A stretch of DNA of 64,000 bases from Nocardiopsis sp. TSRI0078 (lineage in GTDB: Bacteria; Actinomycetota; Actinomycetes; Streptosporangiales; Streptosporangiaceae): NCBI RefSeq assembly GCF_001905145.1, contig NZ_LWLB01000012.1, positions 186,001-250,000 of the forward strand, in the 5' to 3' direction. The notes below the pieces were generated by a model that worked only from the letters and a program-made list of their open reading frames with translations, ran no database searches and was not told the DNA's origin. A program made the translations under genes and the position numbers. Positions 25,646-36,308 of the stretch are shown here, in pieces (within the stretch, counting starts at the first letter, position 1; every line of letters starts with the position of its first letter).

Positions 25646-26731
25646 TCAGACCCGGGGGCGGTCGGCCCGGTGGTCCGCGGAGGCGGCGTCGACCGCTGAG
25701 ATCCGTGTGGTGGCGGGGGTGCGCTCCCGGGCGGGGGCGATGGCGGTGGAGCCGCGGACGACCAGCTCGGGGTCGAAGACGTACTCGGTGTGGGAGACCG
25801 GGTGTCCTGCGATCTCGTCGCACAGGGCGCGCACGGCGGCCAGCGCCATGGCGTTGACCGGCTGGCGGACGGTGGTCAGCGGGGGGTCGGTGAAGGCGAT
25901 GAGCTGGGAGTCGTCGAAGCCCACCACCGAGAAGTCCCGGGGGACGCGCATGCCGCGCTGGCGGGCGGCGCGGATGGCGCCCAGGGCCATCATGTCCGAG
26001 CCGCAGACCATGGCGGTGACGCCGCGCTCGATGAGCCTGGAGGCGGCGGCGTGGCCGCCCTCCACTCCGAACAGCGACAGCTCCACGAGGTCGTCGCCGT
26101 CCAGGCCGTGCCGGGCCAGGGCCTGGTGGTAGCCGTCGAGCTTGCGGCGGACCGGCACGTAGCGCTCGGGACCGCTGGTGAAGCCGATGCGGGTGTGGCC
26201 CAGGGCGACCAGGTGGTCGACGGCCAGGCGTCCGGCCTCCCGGTCGTCGCAGGAGATGAACGCGGCGGGAATGGTCTCGGCGAACCCGTTGACGAGCACG
26301 ATCGGGAGCCTGTGCGAGACCAGGGCGTGGTAGCGCTCATGGGAGGCGGTGGTGTCGGCGTGGCGCCCGGAGACGAAGAGGATGCCGGAGACGTTGCGCT
26401 CCAGGAGCAGTTCCACGTACTCGTCCTCGGTTATTCCGCCGGGGGTCTGGGTGCACAGCACGGGCGTGTACCCGCGCTGGGCGAGGGCTCCCTCGGCGGC
26501 CTGGGCGAACATCGGGAAGACCGGGTTCTCCAGCTCCGGGATGACCATGCCGACCAGCCCCGCCGAGCGCTGGCGCAGCCGGGCGGGACGTTCGTAGCCG
26601 AGTACGTCCAGAGCGGTCAGGACGGCTTTGCGCGTGTCGCTTCCGACACCCGGCTTGTCGTTGAGCACCCGCGAGACGGTCGCCTCGCTGACGCCTGCGT
26701 GCCGCGCGATGTCGGCAAGTCGTGGACCCAT
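25646..26731 (-). CDS. LacI-family repressor of the alpha-glucoside cluster
   Basis: 361 residues: an N-terminal LacI helix-turn-helix (LADIARHAGVSEATVSRVLN, split LADIARHAGV and SEATVSRVLN; about 4-25), hinge, then a type-1 periplasmic-binding-like effector domain ending near FDPELVVRGST. ATG 26731 starts the conserved GPRLADIARHAG; a longer open frame adds ten poorly placed residues. A TAGAGT hexamer ends 7 bp before the ATG with no ribosome-binding site, suggesting a leaderless mRNA. It is divergent from the glucosidase and is the obvious repressor of the cluster, comparable to MalR/AglR. The inducer is unknown. Confidence 0.88.
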   Translation of the reverse strand: MGPRLADIARHAGVSEATVSRVLNDKPGVGSDTRKAVLTALDVLGYERPARLRQRSAGLVGMVIPELENPVFPMFAQAAEGALAQRGYTPVLCTQTPGGITEDEYVELLLERNVSGILFVSGRHADTTASHERYHALVSHRLPIVLVNGFAETIPAAFISCDDREAGRLAVDHLVALGHTRIGFTSGPERYVPVRRKLDGYHQALARHGLDGDDLVELSLFGVEGGHAAASRLIERGVTAMVCGSDMMALGAIRAARQRGMRVPRDFSVVGFDDSQLIAFTDPPLTTVRQPVNAMALAAVRALCDEIAGHPVSHTEYVFDPELVVRGSTAIAPARERTPATTRISAVDAASADHRADRPRV

Positions 26732-26783
26732 AGGCGCAACTCTAGTCGAGATCGGCGTCACATGGCCGAAAGGTGGCGGTAAT

Positions 26784-26802
26784 CTTGCGCAAGAACTTGC
26801 AG
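26784..26802. promoter_or_regulatory. candidate LacI-type operator before the glucosidase
   Basis: A perfect 10-bp palindrome CTTGCGCAAG (26784-26793) is followed 2 bp later by CTTGCAG (26796-26802), in the 97-bp divergent gap. Related elements, CTTCGCAAAG and CTTGCAAG, precede the second binding-protein gene. Recurrence within one cluster supports an operator; binding is inferred. Confidence 0.6.
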
Positions 26803-26828
26803 TCGCCCATAGGGAAGGACCCCCACTG

Positions 26829-28430
26829 ATGGAGCCTCAGTCGCACTGGTGGCGTGACGCGGCCATCTACCAGATCTACGTGCGCAGCTTCGCCGACTCC
26901 AACGGTGACGGGGAGGGCGACCTCGCTGGTATCCGTGAGCGCCTCCCCCACCTGGCCGAGCTCGGCGTGGACGCGATCTGGCTGACACCGTTCTACGTCT
27001 CCCCCCTCGCCGACGGCGGCTACGACGTCGCCGACTACCGCGACGTCGATCCGCGCTTTGGCACCCTGGAGGACTTCGACGCCCTCCTGGCCGCCGCCCA
27101 CGATCTGGGTATCCGCCTGATCATCGACGTCGTGCCCAACCACTCCTCCTCCGCCCACCGGTGGTTCCGCGAGGCCGTGGCCGCCGAGCCGGGCGACCAC
27201 GCCCGTTCGCGGTACATCTTCCGGGACGGCCGGGGGCCCGAGGGGGAGGAGCCGCCCAACAACTGGAAGTCGATCTTCGGCGGCCCGGCCTGGACCCGCC
27301 TCAAGCGGCCCGACGGCACCCCCGAGCAGTGGTACCTGCACCTGTTCGACCCCGAGCAGCCCGACTTCGACTGGACCAGCCAGGAGGTGCACGACGAGTT
27401 CGACGACGTGCTGCGCTTCTGGCTGGAGCGGGGCGTGGACGGCTTCCGCATCGACGTCGCGCACGGCATGGTCAAGGACCCGGAACTGCCCGACATCGCC
27501 GAGGACGCCAAGGCCGACCTGCTCGACGGCAGCACCACGCTGCCCTACTTCGACCAGGACGGCGTGCACGAGATCTACCGCCGCTGGTCGCGGATCGCGG
27601 CCGAGTACCCGGGCGACCGCGCCCTGGTGGCGGAGGCGTGGGTGGAGAGCGCCGACCGGGTGGCCCGCTACCTGCGTCCGGACGAGCTGCACCAGGCGTT
27701 CAACTTCGAGTACCTGACCGCGCCGTGGGACGCCGGACGGCTGCGCGAGGTCATCGACGGCTCCCTGGCCGCCAACGGCGCGGTGGGCGCGACCACCACG
27801 TGGGTGCTGTCCAACCACGACGTGACCCGGCACGTGACCCGTTTCGGCGGTGGCGAGCAGGGGCTGCGCCGGGCGCGCGCGGCGACGCTCCTGATGCTGG
27901 GGCTGCCCGGTTCCGTGTACCTGTACCAGGGTGAGGAACTGGGCCTTCCCGAGGTCACCGACCTGCCCGAGGACGCGCTGCAGGACCCGACGTGGGAGCG
28001 TTCGGGCCGCACCGACCGCGGCCGTGACGGCTGCCGGGTGCCGCTGCCGTGGGAGGACGGAAGCGCCCCGTACGGGTTCGGTCCCGAGGGCAGCGTCCCG
28101 TGGCTGCCGATGCCCGAGGGCTGGGGCGCCCTGTCACGCGCCTCGCAGCGCGGTGTGAAGGACTCGACCCTGGAGCTGTACACCAGGGCCCTGCGCCTGC
28201 GCCGGGAGCTGGACGCGCTCGGCGACGGGTCGATGACCTGGCTGGACGCCCCCGGGGGCGTGCTGCACTTCGAGCGCGGACCCGGCGTGCGCGTCGCGGT
28301 CAACCTCACCGGTGAGGCCGTGGAGATCGCGGCTCCGGACGAGGTGCTCGTGGCCAGCGGCCCGGTCGACGAGCCGTCCGGGAACACCCTGGCGCTGCCC
28401 GCCGAGACGGCGGTGTGGCTGCGCGGCTGA
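26829..28430 (+). CDS. GH13 alpha-glucosidase
   Basis: 533-residue intracellular glycoside hydrolase family 13 enzyme of the oligo-1,6-glucosidase/alpha-glucosidase type; no signal peptide. The catalytic residues are Asp209 (GFRIDVAHG), Glu269 (LVAEAWV) and Asp331 (LSNHDVTRH). DVVPNHSSSAHRWF and YQIYVRSFADSNGDGEGDL mark the first (beta/alpha) conserved regions. ATG 26829 has GGAAGGA upstream. It would hydrolyse the oligosaccharide taken up by the neighbouring ABC importer. Preference for maltose-type (alpha-1,4) or isomaltose-type (alpha-1,6) linkages is not certain. Confidence 0.92.
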   Translation: MEPQSHWWRDAAIYQIYVRSFADSNGDGEGDLAGIRERLPHLAELGVDAIWLTPFYVSPLADGGYDVADYRDVDPRFGTLEDFDALLAAAHDLGIRLIIDVVPNHSSSAHRWFREAVAAEPGDHARSRYIFRDGRGPEGEEPPNNWKSIFGGPAWTRLKRPDGTPEQWYLHLFDPEQPDFDWTSQEVHDEFDDVLRFWLERGVDGFRIDVAHGMVKDPELPDIAEDAKADLLDGSTTLPYFDQDGVHEIYRRWSRIAAEYPGDRALVAEAWVESADRVARYLRPDELHQAFNFEYLTAPWDAGRLREVIDGSLAANGAVGATTTWVLSNHDVTRHVTRFGGGEQGLRRARAATLLMLGLPGSVYLYQGEELGLPEVTDLPEDALQDPTWERSGRTDRGRDGCRVPLPWEDGSAPYGFGPEGSVPWLPMPEGWGALSRASQRGVKDSTLELYTRALRLRRELDALGDGSMTWLDAPGGVLHFERGPGVRVAVNLTGEAVEIAAPDEVLVASGPVDEPSGNTLALPAETAVWLRG

Positions 28431-28438
28431 CCCCGCGC

Positions 28439-28471
28439 GGGCGGTACCGGGACGCGTACCCGGTACCGCCC
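28439..28471 (+). terminator. hairpin after the glucosidase
   Basis: A perfect 13-bp stem pairs GGGCGGTACCGGG (28439-28451) with CCCGGTACCGCCC (28459-28471) over a 7-nt loop. It lies 8 bp past the stop codon and 100 bp before the first binding-protein gene, so it may limit read-through. Confidence 0.7.
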
Positions 28472-28571
28472 CCTGTTCCCTCCCCGCTTCCCCATCCCCC
28501 GTCCGTCCGGCGGCGCCCTCCCTCTCCCCCGAGAACGCCGGGGCCTCGCCGCATCCCCCGGAGGCCGTGCC

Positions 28572-29846
28572 TTGAGGTCCCATCCCCCCTCTTCGTCTCA
28601 CCCGTCCCCCCTCCCCCGCCCGCTGCCCCTGCTGTCGGCCGCCTGCGGCGCCCTGCTCGTCCTGACCGCCTGTTCCGCCGACACCGGTTCCGGCCCCGAC
28701 CAGTCCGAACGTGTCCTGACCGTGTGGGCCGACGACGGGCGCGCCGTGGCGCTGACGACCTTCGCCGAGGCCTACTCGCGCACCTCCGGCACCCGGATGG
28801 AGGTGATCGTGGTCGAGCACGAGGAGCTGCGCGCCAGTTTCGTGAGCACGCACACCAGCGACATGGGGCCCGACCTGGTGGTGGGCCCGCACGACTGGAC
28901 CGGCGAGCTGGCCGAGGCGGGCGCGATCGTCCCGGTCGGTCTGGGGGCGGAGGACGCCGACGCGTTCACGCCGGGCGCCCTGGAGGCCCTCACCTACGAG
29001 GGGCTCGTGTACGGGGTCCCCTACGCCACCGAGAACGTGGCCCTGCTGCGCGACACTGGCCTGGTACCGGAGGCCCCCGAGACCTTCGAGGAGCTGGTCG
29101 AGGTCGGAACGGCGCTGGTGGGGGCGGGCCGGGCCGAGCGCGCGCTGAGCCTGCAGGTCGGCCAGGAGGGCGACGCCTACCACCTCCACCCGCTGTTCAC
29201 CTCCGCCGGCGGCTACCTGTTCGGCGAGGACGAGTCGGGCGATCCCGACCCCTCGAACCTGGGGGTGGCGGCGCCGGAGTCGGTGGAGGCCTTCGAGCGG
29301 CTGGCCGGGCTGGGCGAGGCCGGGTCGGGAGTGCTGACGCGGGAGACGGACGCGGCCAACGCGACCCTGCTGTTCACCGAGGGCGCGGCGCCGTTCCTCG
29401 TCACGGGGCCGTGGAGTGTGGCGGCGGTCAAGGAGGCCGGGGTGCCGTACGCGATCAGCCCGGTGCCGCCCTTCGCCGACGGCGGTCCGGCCCGCCCGCT
29501 GATCGGCGTGCAGGCCTTCTTCGTCTCCTCGGGCTCCTCGGACCCGGGACTGGCGGAGGAGTTCGCGGCCGGCTTCACGGCCGACCCGGAGCTGTCGGTG
29601 ACCCTCTACGACGCCGATCCGCGGGTTCCGGCCCTCCTGGCGGCCCTGGAGGAGGTCGCGGAGCGGGACCCGGACCTGAAAGCCTTTCAGCAAGCCGGAA
29701 AGGGCGGTCTGCCGATGCCCGCGATCCCCGGGATGGACGCGGTGTGGGGCCCGTTCGGGCAGGCCGGCGCGGACGTCATCGGAGGTGCGGACCCGGCGAC
29801 GGCGCTGGTCGCGGCGGAGGCGCAGATCACGGCCGGGTTCGAGTAG
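28572..29846 (+). CDS. extracellular solute-binding lipoprotein, copy 1
   Basis: 424-residue maltose-type (family 1) substrate-binding protein. A Pro/Ser-rich start leads into a lipoprotein signal ending at the lipobox LTAC (about 30-34), so it would be anchored outside the membrane. The start codon appears to be TTG 28572, with GGAGG 8 bp upstream. It is clearly paralogous to the protein at 30110: shared stretches include HDWTGEL/HDWTGNL, PEAPETFEELVEVGT/PEAPETFEEMVEVGT and LFTSAGGYLFG. It is less well placed for the permeases than copy 2, and a TTG start suggests lower expression. Confidence 0.85.
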   Translation: MRSHPPSSSHPSPLPRPLPLLSAACGALLVLTACSADTGSGPDQSERVLTVWADDGRAVALTTFAEAYSRTSGTRMEVIVVEHEELRASFVSTHTSDMGPDLVVGPHDWTGELAEAGAIVPVGLGAEDADAFTPGALEALTYEGLVYGVPYATENVALLRDTGLVPEAPETFEELVEVGTALVGAGRAERALSLQVGQEGDAYHLHPLFTSAGGYLFGEDESGDPDPSNLGVAAPESVEAFERLAGLGEAGSGVLTRETDAANATLLFTEGAAPFLVTGPWSVAAVKEAGVPYAISPVPPFADGGPARPLIGVQAFFVSSGSSDPGLAEEFAAGFTADPELSVTLYDADPRVPALLAALEEVAERDPDLKAFQQAGKGGLPMPAIPGMDAVWGPFGQAGADVIGGADPATALVAAEAQITAGFE

Positions 29847-29983
29847 TCGGTCATGGTGTGTTCAATGGTGTTACTAAACTTCTGTTCATCACACGGATGA
29901 TCAGCCTGGCGTCACGACGCCGCTACGCACCGCTGGATGTCACGCTCCCGTTTCCGCTACGTTTCCACATCTTTATGCAGGAG

Positions 29984-30011
29984 CTTCGCAAAGTCTTTCA
30001 AAGCTTGCAAG
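29984..30011 (+). promoter_or_regulatory. candidate LacI-type operator before binding protein copy 2
   Basis: Three related elements follow each other at 10-bp steps: CTTCGCAAAG (29984), TCTTTCAAAG (29994) and the palindrome CTTGCAAG (30004-30011). They lie in the AT-richer 263-bp gap before the second binding-protein gene and resemble CTTGCGCAAG at 26784. They mark a second regulated promoter, for binding protein plus permeases. Confidence 0.55.
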
Positions 30012-30109
30012 TTATTGCTAGCGTCACATCACCACGCATGCCCGGCCCGGGGCCGCCGACGAAGAGCATGCGCGACCTCCTCAGTACGGCCCCCCGGAAG
30101 GAAGACACC

Positions 30110-31357
30110 ATGAGATTCCGCAGCGCACCAGTGATCACCGGCATCGCCGCGATCACGCTGCTGGCGACCGCGTGCGGCGGCGGTGGCGCCGACGAGGGCG
30201 GCGAGAACGCGGCCGAGGGCACCCTCGTCATCTGGTCCGACCCCGAGCGCGCCGACGCCATCAAGGCCGCCGCCGCCGAGTTCGCCGAGGCCAACGGCAT
30301 CGAGGTCGACGTCCAGGGCCTGGCCTTCGGCGACATCCAGGGCGACCTCCTCAACGCCCACCAGGCGGGGAACGCCCCGGACGTCTTCATCGGCGCCCAC
30401 GACTGGACCGGCAACCTGGTGCGCAACGGCGCCGTCCAGCCCATCGAGCTTCCCCAGGACCGCGCCGCCGGCCTGGACGAGACCTCGCTGCAGGCCCTCA
30501 ACTACGACGGACAGCTCTTCGGCGTGCCGTACTCGCAGGAGAACATCTTCCTCATGCGCAACGCCGACCTGGCGCCGGAGGCCCCCGAGACCTTCGAGGA
30601 GATGGTCGAGGTCGGCACCGAGCTCAAGGACTCCGGTGAGACCAGCGAGGTCCTGTCCATGGCCGTGGGCCAGGAGGGAGACCCCTACCGGATGAACGCC
30701 CTGTTCACCTCCGCGGGCGGCTACCTCTTCGGCCAGGACGAGGAGGGCGACTGGGACCCCGCCGACCTGGGCGTGGGCTCCGACGAGTCGGTCGAGGCCA
30801 TGGAGAAGATCGCCGAGTACGGAGAGGCCGGGGAGGGCGTGCTGCGCCGCTCCATCACCGTCGACAACGACGCCTCCCTCTTCTACGAGGGCGACGCCCC
30901 CTTCTTCGTCGCCGGCCCGTGGAACATCGCCGACGCCGACGAGTCGGGCATCGACTACGAGATCAGCCCCATCCCCGGCTTCGAGGGTGAGGAGCCGGCC
31001 AGCCCCTACATCGGCTACCAGGGTTTCTTCGTCACCGAGGGCAGCGCCAACAGCGCCCTGGCCCAGGAGTTCGTGACCAACTACGTCACCGACACCGAGT
31101 TCGTCCTCAGCCTCTACGAGGCCGACCCGCGCATGCCGGTGCAGACCGAGGCCCTGGAGAAGGTCTCGGCCGACGACCCCAACGTCGCCGCGATCAGCGA
31201 GGCGGGCGCCGAGGGCATGCCCATGCCGTCCATCCCGGAGATGGGCGAGACCTGGGAGCCGCTCGGCATCGCGCAGGCCGCCATCATCGGCGGTGAGGAC
31301 GTCCGCGAGGCCATGGAGGGCGCCCACAACACGATCGCCGAGCAGATCGGCGAGTAG
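30110..31357 (+). CDS. maltose-type extracellular solute-binding lipoprotein, copy 2
   Basis: 415-residue MalE-like lipoprotein. The signal peptide (RFRSAPVITGIAAITLLATA) ends in a lipobox LATAC, and a Gly/Glu-rich linker follows. The mature domain has LVIWSDPERADAIKAAAAEF, given as LVIWSDPERA and DAIKAAAAEF, and the type-1 sugar-binding architecture. ATG 30110 follows GGAAGGA. It overlaps the MalF-type gene by one base, so it is the dedicated binding protein of this importer. Its promoter region carries the CTTGCAAG motifs. Ligand is probably an alpha-glucoside, judged from the adjacent glucosidase. Confidence 0.9.
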   Translation: MRFRSAPVITGIAAITLLATACGGGGADEGGENAAEGTLVIWSDPERADAIKAAAAEFAEANGIEVDVQGLAFGDIQGDLLNAHQAGNAPDVFIGAHDWTGNLVRNGAVQPIELPQDRAAGLDETSLQALNYDGQLFGVPYSQENIFLMRNADLAPEAPETFEEMVEVGTELKDSGETSEVLSMAVGQEGDPYRMNALFTSAGGYLFGQDEEGDWDPADLGVGSDESVEAMEKIAEYGEAGEGVLRRSITVDNDASLFYEGDAPFFVAGPWNIADADESGIDYEISPIPGFEGEEPASPYIGYQGFFVTEGSANSALAQEFVTNYVTDTEFVLSLYEADPRMPVQTEALEKVSADDPNVAAISEAGAEGMPMPSIPEMGETWEPLGIAQAAIIGGEDVREAMEGAHNTIAEQIGE

Positions 31358-32973
31358 TGGTGGCAGCCAAGAGAGCCGACGGACCGGGCGCCTCCGGGCA
31401 GGGGGCGCCCGCCCGTCCGCACCTTCCAGGAGGCCGGTTCGCCGGCAGCGGATCACTCGGCGGGCAGCTCGTCAAGATCGCACTGCTGGGCCTGTTCACC
31501 GCCCTGGGCGTGTGGGCGGTCCTGCCCCTGTACGTGGGGGGCAACTGGTGGGGTATCGGCCTGGTCGTCGCCGTGGTGGGACTCGTCTACTGGGTCTACC
31601 TGTCCAAGCGCGCCGTCCCGGCCAAGTACCTGCTCCCGGGCGTACTGTTCCTGGTGGCCTTCCAGATCCTGCCGGTGCTCTACACGATGAGCACCTCGGT
31701 GACCAACCTCAGCGACGGCCACCGGGGCGACAAGGAGCAGGCCATCGCCTCCATCGAGGCGTACTCGGTGACCAGTTCCGAGGACGCCGAGGAGTACACC
31801 CTGACCGTGGCCACCACCGGCGCTCCCGAGAGCGGCGACCTGGTCTTCCTGCTCACCGACGCCGGGGGCGGGACCTACGCCGGGACCGAGGAGGGGCTCA
31901 GCGAGCTCGACGGCGCGACCGTCGGGCCCTCGGGCAAGGTGACCGAGGCCTTCGGTTACACGATCCTGTCCCCCGCCCAGGTCAACGCGCGCAGCGACGA
32001 GCTCCAGGAGTTCGCGGTGCCCACCGGGGAGGGCACGGGCATCCGCTCCAGCGGGCTGTCCACCGCCTTCGAGGGCAGGGCGACCCGCGTGTACGACGAG
32101 GCGTGCGACTGCGTGACCGACACCCGGACCGGGGTGGTCTACCACGCGGACGACGAACGCGGCGCCTTCTACAACGAGGACGGCGAGCGGCTGGCGCAGG
32201 GCTGGCAGGTCGGCGTGGGCTTCGACAACTTCGCCCGCTTCCTGTTCAACCCGACCTTCGCCTCCTCCTTCTTCACCATCCTGGTGTGGAACATCGCCTT
32301 CGCCGTCTCCGTCACCTTCCTGGTGTTCGTGCTGGGGCTGGCGATCGCGCTCACCCTGCACGTGCCCCGGCTGCGCGGCAAGGTCGCCTACCGGGTCCTG
32401 GTGGTCCTGCCGTACGCGATGAGCTCGCTGGCGATGTTCCTGCTGTGGCGGGACATGTTCAACACCGACTTCGGCCTGTTCAACCGGGTGCTCGGCCTGG
32501 AGGTGGACTGGCTGGGGGACGCGTGGTCGGCCCGGGCGGCGGTGATCCTGGCCAACGTGTGGCTGGGCTACCCGTACATGTTCCTGGTGGCCACCGGCGC
32601 CCTCCAGGCCATCCCGCGCGAGCTGGGCCAGGCGGCGCAGATCGACGGAGCGGGACCCTGGCAGTCGTTCCGGCACGTCACCCTGCCGCTGCTGATGGTC
32701 GCGATGACGCCGATCCTGATCTCGACGTTCGCGTTCAACTTCAACAACTTCAACGCGGTGTGGCTGATCACCCAGGGCGGGCCGTTCTCACCGAACAACC
32801 CGACGGCCGGCGCCACGGACCTGCTCATCACCTACACCTACCGGCTCGCCTTCAACGAGGCCACCGCCCAGTACGGGTACGCGGCGGCGCTGTCGGTGAT
32901 GATCTTCCTGATCGTGTCGGTGATGTCCGTGGTCAGCCTGCGCAGGAGCAGTGCCCTCAAGGAGGTGGACTGA
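31357..32973 (+). CDS. MalF-type ABC sugar permease
   Basis: 538-residue membrane permease. It has hydrophobic segments near residues 38-100, a large soluble loop (about 118-290) typical of MalF, and the binding-protein-dependent transport domain (about 300-525). The EAA loop that contacts the ATPase reads IPRELGQAAQIDGAGPWQSF (IPRELGQAAQ, IDGAGPWQSF) followed by HVTLPLL. GTG 31357 overlaps the previous stop codon. The loop contains Cys-rich CDCVTDT, which is unusual. No ATP-binding subunit is encoded in this cluster. Confidence 0.92.
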   Translation: MVAAKRADGPGASGQGAPARPHLPGGRFAGSGSLGGQLVKIALLGLFTALGVWAVLPLYVGGNWWGIGLVVAVVGLVYWVYLSKRAVPAKYLLPGVLFLVAFQILPVLYTMSTSVTNLSDGHRGDKEQAIASIEAYSVTSSEDAEEYTLTVATTGAPESGDLVFLLTDAGGGTYAGTEEGLSELDGATVGPSGKVTEAFGYTILSPAQVNARSDELQEFAVPTGEGTGIRSSGLSTAFEGRATRVYDEACDCVTDTRTGVVYHADDERGAFYNEDGERLAQGWQVGVGFDNFARFLFNPTFASSFFTILVWNIAFAVSVTFLVFVLGLAIALTLHVPRLRGKVAYRVLVVLPYAMSSLAMFLLWRDMFNTDFGLFNRVLGLEVDWLGDAWSARAAVILANVWLGYPYMFLVATGALQAIPRELGQAAQIDGAGPWQSFRHVTLPLLMVAMTPILISTFAFNFNNFNAVWLITQGGPFSPNNPTAGATDLLITYTYRLAFNEATAQYGYAAALSVMIFLIVSVMSVVSLRRSSALKEVD

Positions 32974-33878
32974 TGGCGGTCGACACCCCCGGCACGGTAC
33001 GCGCGCCCTACCGGCGCGGCACCGGAGTCCGTCTGAGCCTGTGGGCCCGGAGGAACGGATGGCGGCATCTGGTGATGCTGGTGGCCGTGGCCTTCGCCCT
33101 GTTCCCGGTGATGTTCGTGGTGTCGGCGGCGCTCAACCCGCTGGGCACCCTGTCCAGCGCGCAGCTGTGGCCCTCCGGGGCGAGCCTGGGCAACGCCGTC
33201 GACCTGTTCGAGAACACCCCGTTCACCACCTGGTACGCGAACTCGCTGTTCTTCGCCGTGACCAACGCCGCCGTGACGGTGCTGTTCTCGGCACTGGCGG
33301 CGTACGCGTTCAGCCGGATGCGCTTCCGGGGACGCCGGGTGGGGTTGATCGGGCTGCTGGTCATCCAGATGTTCCCGCAGTTCCTGGCGATCGTGGCGAT
33401 CTACCTGATGTTCTCCAACATCGGCGACTACTATCCCGCGATCGGCTTCGACACCCGGTGGGGGCTGCTGCTGGTGTACCTGGGCGGCGCCCTGAGCATC
33501 AACACGTGGCTGATGAAGGGCTTCTTCGACACCGTGCCCAAGGAGCTGGACGAGTCCGCGCAGATGGACGGCGCCTCGCACGCGCAGGTCTTCTTCCGGA
33601 TCATGCTGCCGCTGGTCACGCCGGTGCTGGCGATCGTGGCCCTGCTGGTGTTCATCGCCACCATCAACGAGTTCCTGCTGGCGAGCGTGTTCCTGCGCGA
33701 CACCGACGCCAAGACGCTGGGCCTGGGGCTGTACCAACTGGTGGCCTCGCAGCGCAACGCGAACTTCGGCATGTTCGCGGTGGGCGCCATCATGCTGTCC
33801 CTGCCCACCCTGGCGGTGTTCTGGTTCCTCCAGCGCTACATCACCGAGGGCCTGACCGCGGGAGCGGTCAAGGGCTGA
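32973..33878 (+). CDS. MalG-type ABC sugar permease
   Basis: 301-residue permease with six membrane segments and the EAA loop VPKELDESAQMDGASHAQVF (VPKELDESAQ, MDGASHAQVF) before RIMLPLV. It partners the MalF-type protein. The start overlaps the malF stop (TGATG), with AAGGAGG upstream, so the two are translationally coupled. The C-terminus ends ITEGLTAGAVKG, typical of MalG. It is the last gene of the importer and a strong terminator follows. ATP hydrolysis must come from an ATPase elsewhere, as with MsiK in streptomycetes. Confidence 0.93.
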   Translation: MAVDTPGTVRAPYRRGTGVRLSLWARRNGWRHLVMLVAVAFALFPVMFVVSAALNPLGTLSSAQLWPSGASLGNAVDLFENTPFTTWYANSLFFAVTNAAVTVLFSALAAYAFSRMRFRGRRVGLIGLLVIQMFPQFLAIVAIYLMFSNIGDYYPAIGFDTRWGLLLVYLGGALSINTWLMKGFFDTVPKELDESAQMDGASHAQVFFRIMLPLVTPVLAIVALLVFIATINEFLLASVFLRDTDAKTLGLGLYQLVASQRNANFGMFAVGAIMLSLPTLAVFWFLQRYITEGLTAGAVKG

Positions 33879-33896
33879 GGCGGCCGTGGGAACGTG

Positions 33897-33925
33897 GGAG
33901 GGGCGCCCCGGCGGGGCGCCCCTCC
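33897..33925 (+). terminator. terminator of the sugar-importer operon
   Basis: A perfect 13-bp stem pairs GGAGGGGCGCCCC (33897-33909) with GGGGCGCCCCTCC (33913-33925) over a 3-nt loop, 18 bp past the malG-type stop. Confidence 0.85.
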
Positions 33926-34204
33926 TCCGCCGTTCCGAGCCGGCAGATACCCCAGGGGGTTCCGCGAGGGGCGTACCGGGTTCTGCAGGAGGAGCCGAGC
34001 CGCGATGGGTACTGCGCCGCAGGCGTCCGTCGAGGGTGGTGGCGGGCGACGGCGTGGGCACGGGCGTCAGGCGTAGGCGACGACGCTGTGTTCCCCGAAA
34101 CCCGGATCCCGGTTCTTGGCGCCCCGAGCCCTTCGTGAAGAACCACGGCCGAAGGCCGACCGTTGAGGGTGGTGGAGGGTGACGGGCGGGCCTGCGAGCA
34201 CGCA
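33926..34204. repeat. dispersed intergenic repeat, copies B and B2
   Basis: No gene is visible here. Positions 34014-34052 (GCCGCAGGCGTCCGTCGAGG then GTGGTGGCGGGCGACGG) match copies at 2375-2451 and 42814-42872. A second, more degraded copy lies at 34144-34190 (CCGTTGAGGGTGGTGGAGGG). The stretch lies between two minus/plus operon ends, at the right-hand junction of the sugar cluster with lepA. Confidence 0.55.
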
Positions 34205-34215
34205 AAAAGCGCAGA

Positions 34216-36057
<1,842 letters not shown>

Positions 36058-36308
36058 CGTGCTCCGTTCACAGGTTGGGTCCGGGTCGTGCGCGCCTCAC
36101 GGCGCCGCCGCCCCGCCGCGGCGTGGGCCAACGGCATCGTCCATCATCCCACGGCGGCCGGGTCGTCCTCCCCTGGGACGGCCGCGCTCTGTGCGGCAGT
36201 ATGGGGCGCGGGCGTGGGACTCGTGTCCAGATTATGCGACCCGGCGCCGGGAACGGGCCGCATCGGAGCGTGCGGCGCTCAGGACTCGGACGTGGGAGGA
36301 GCGGGCGG

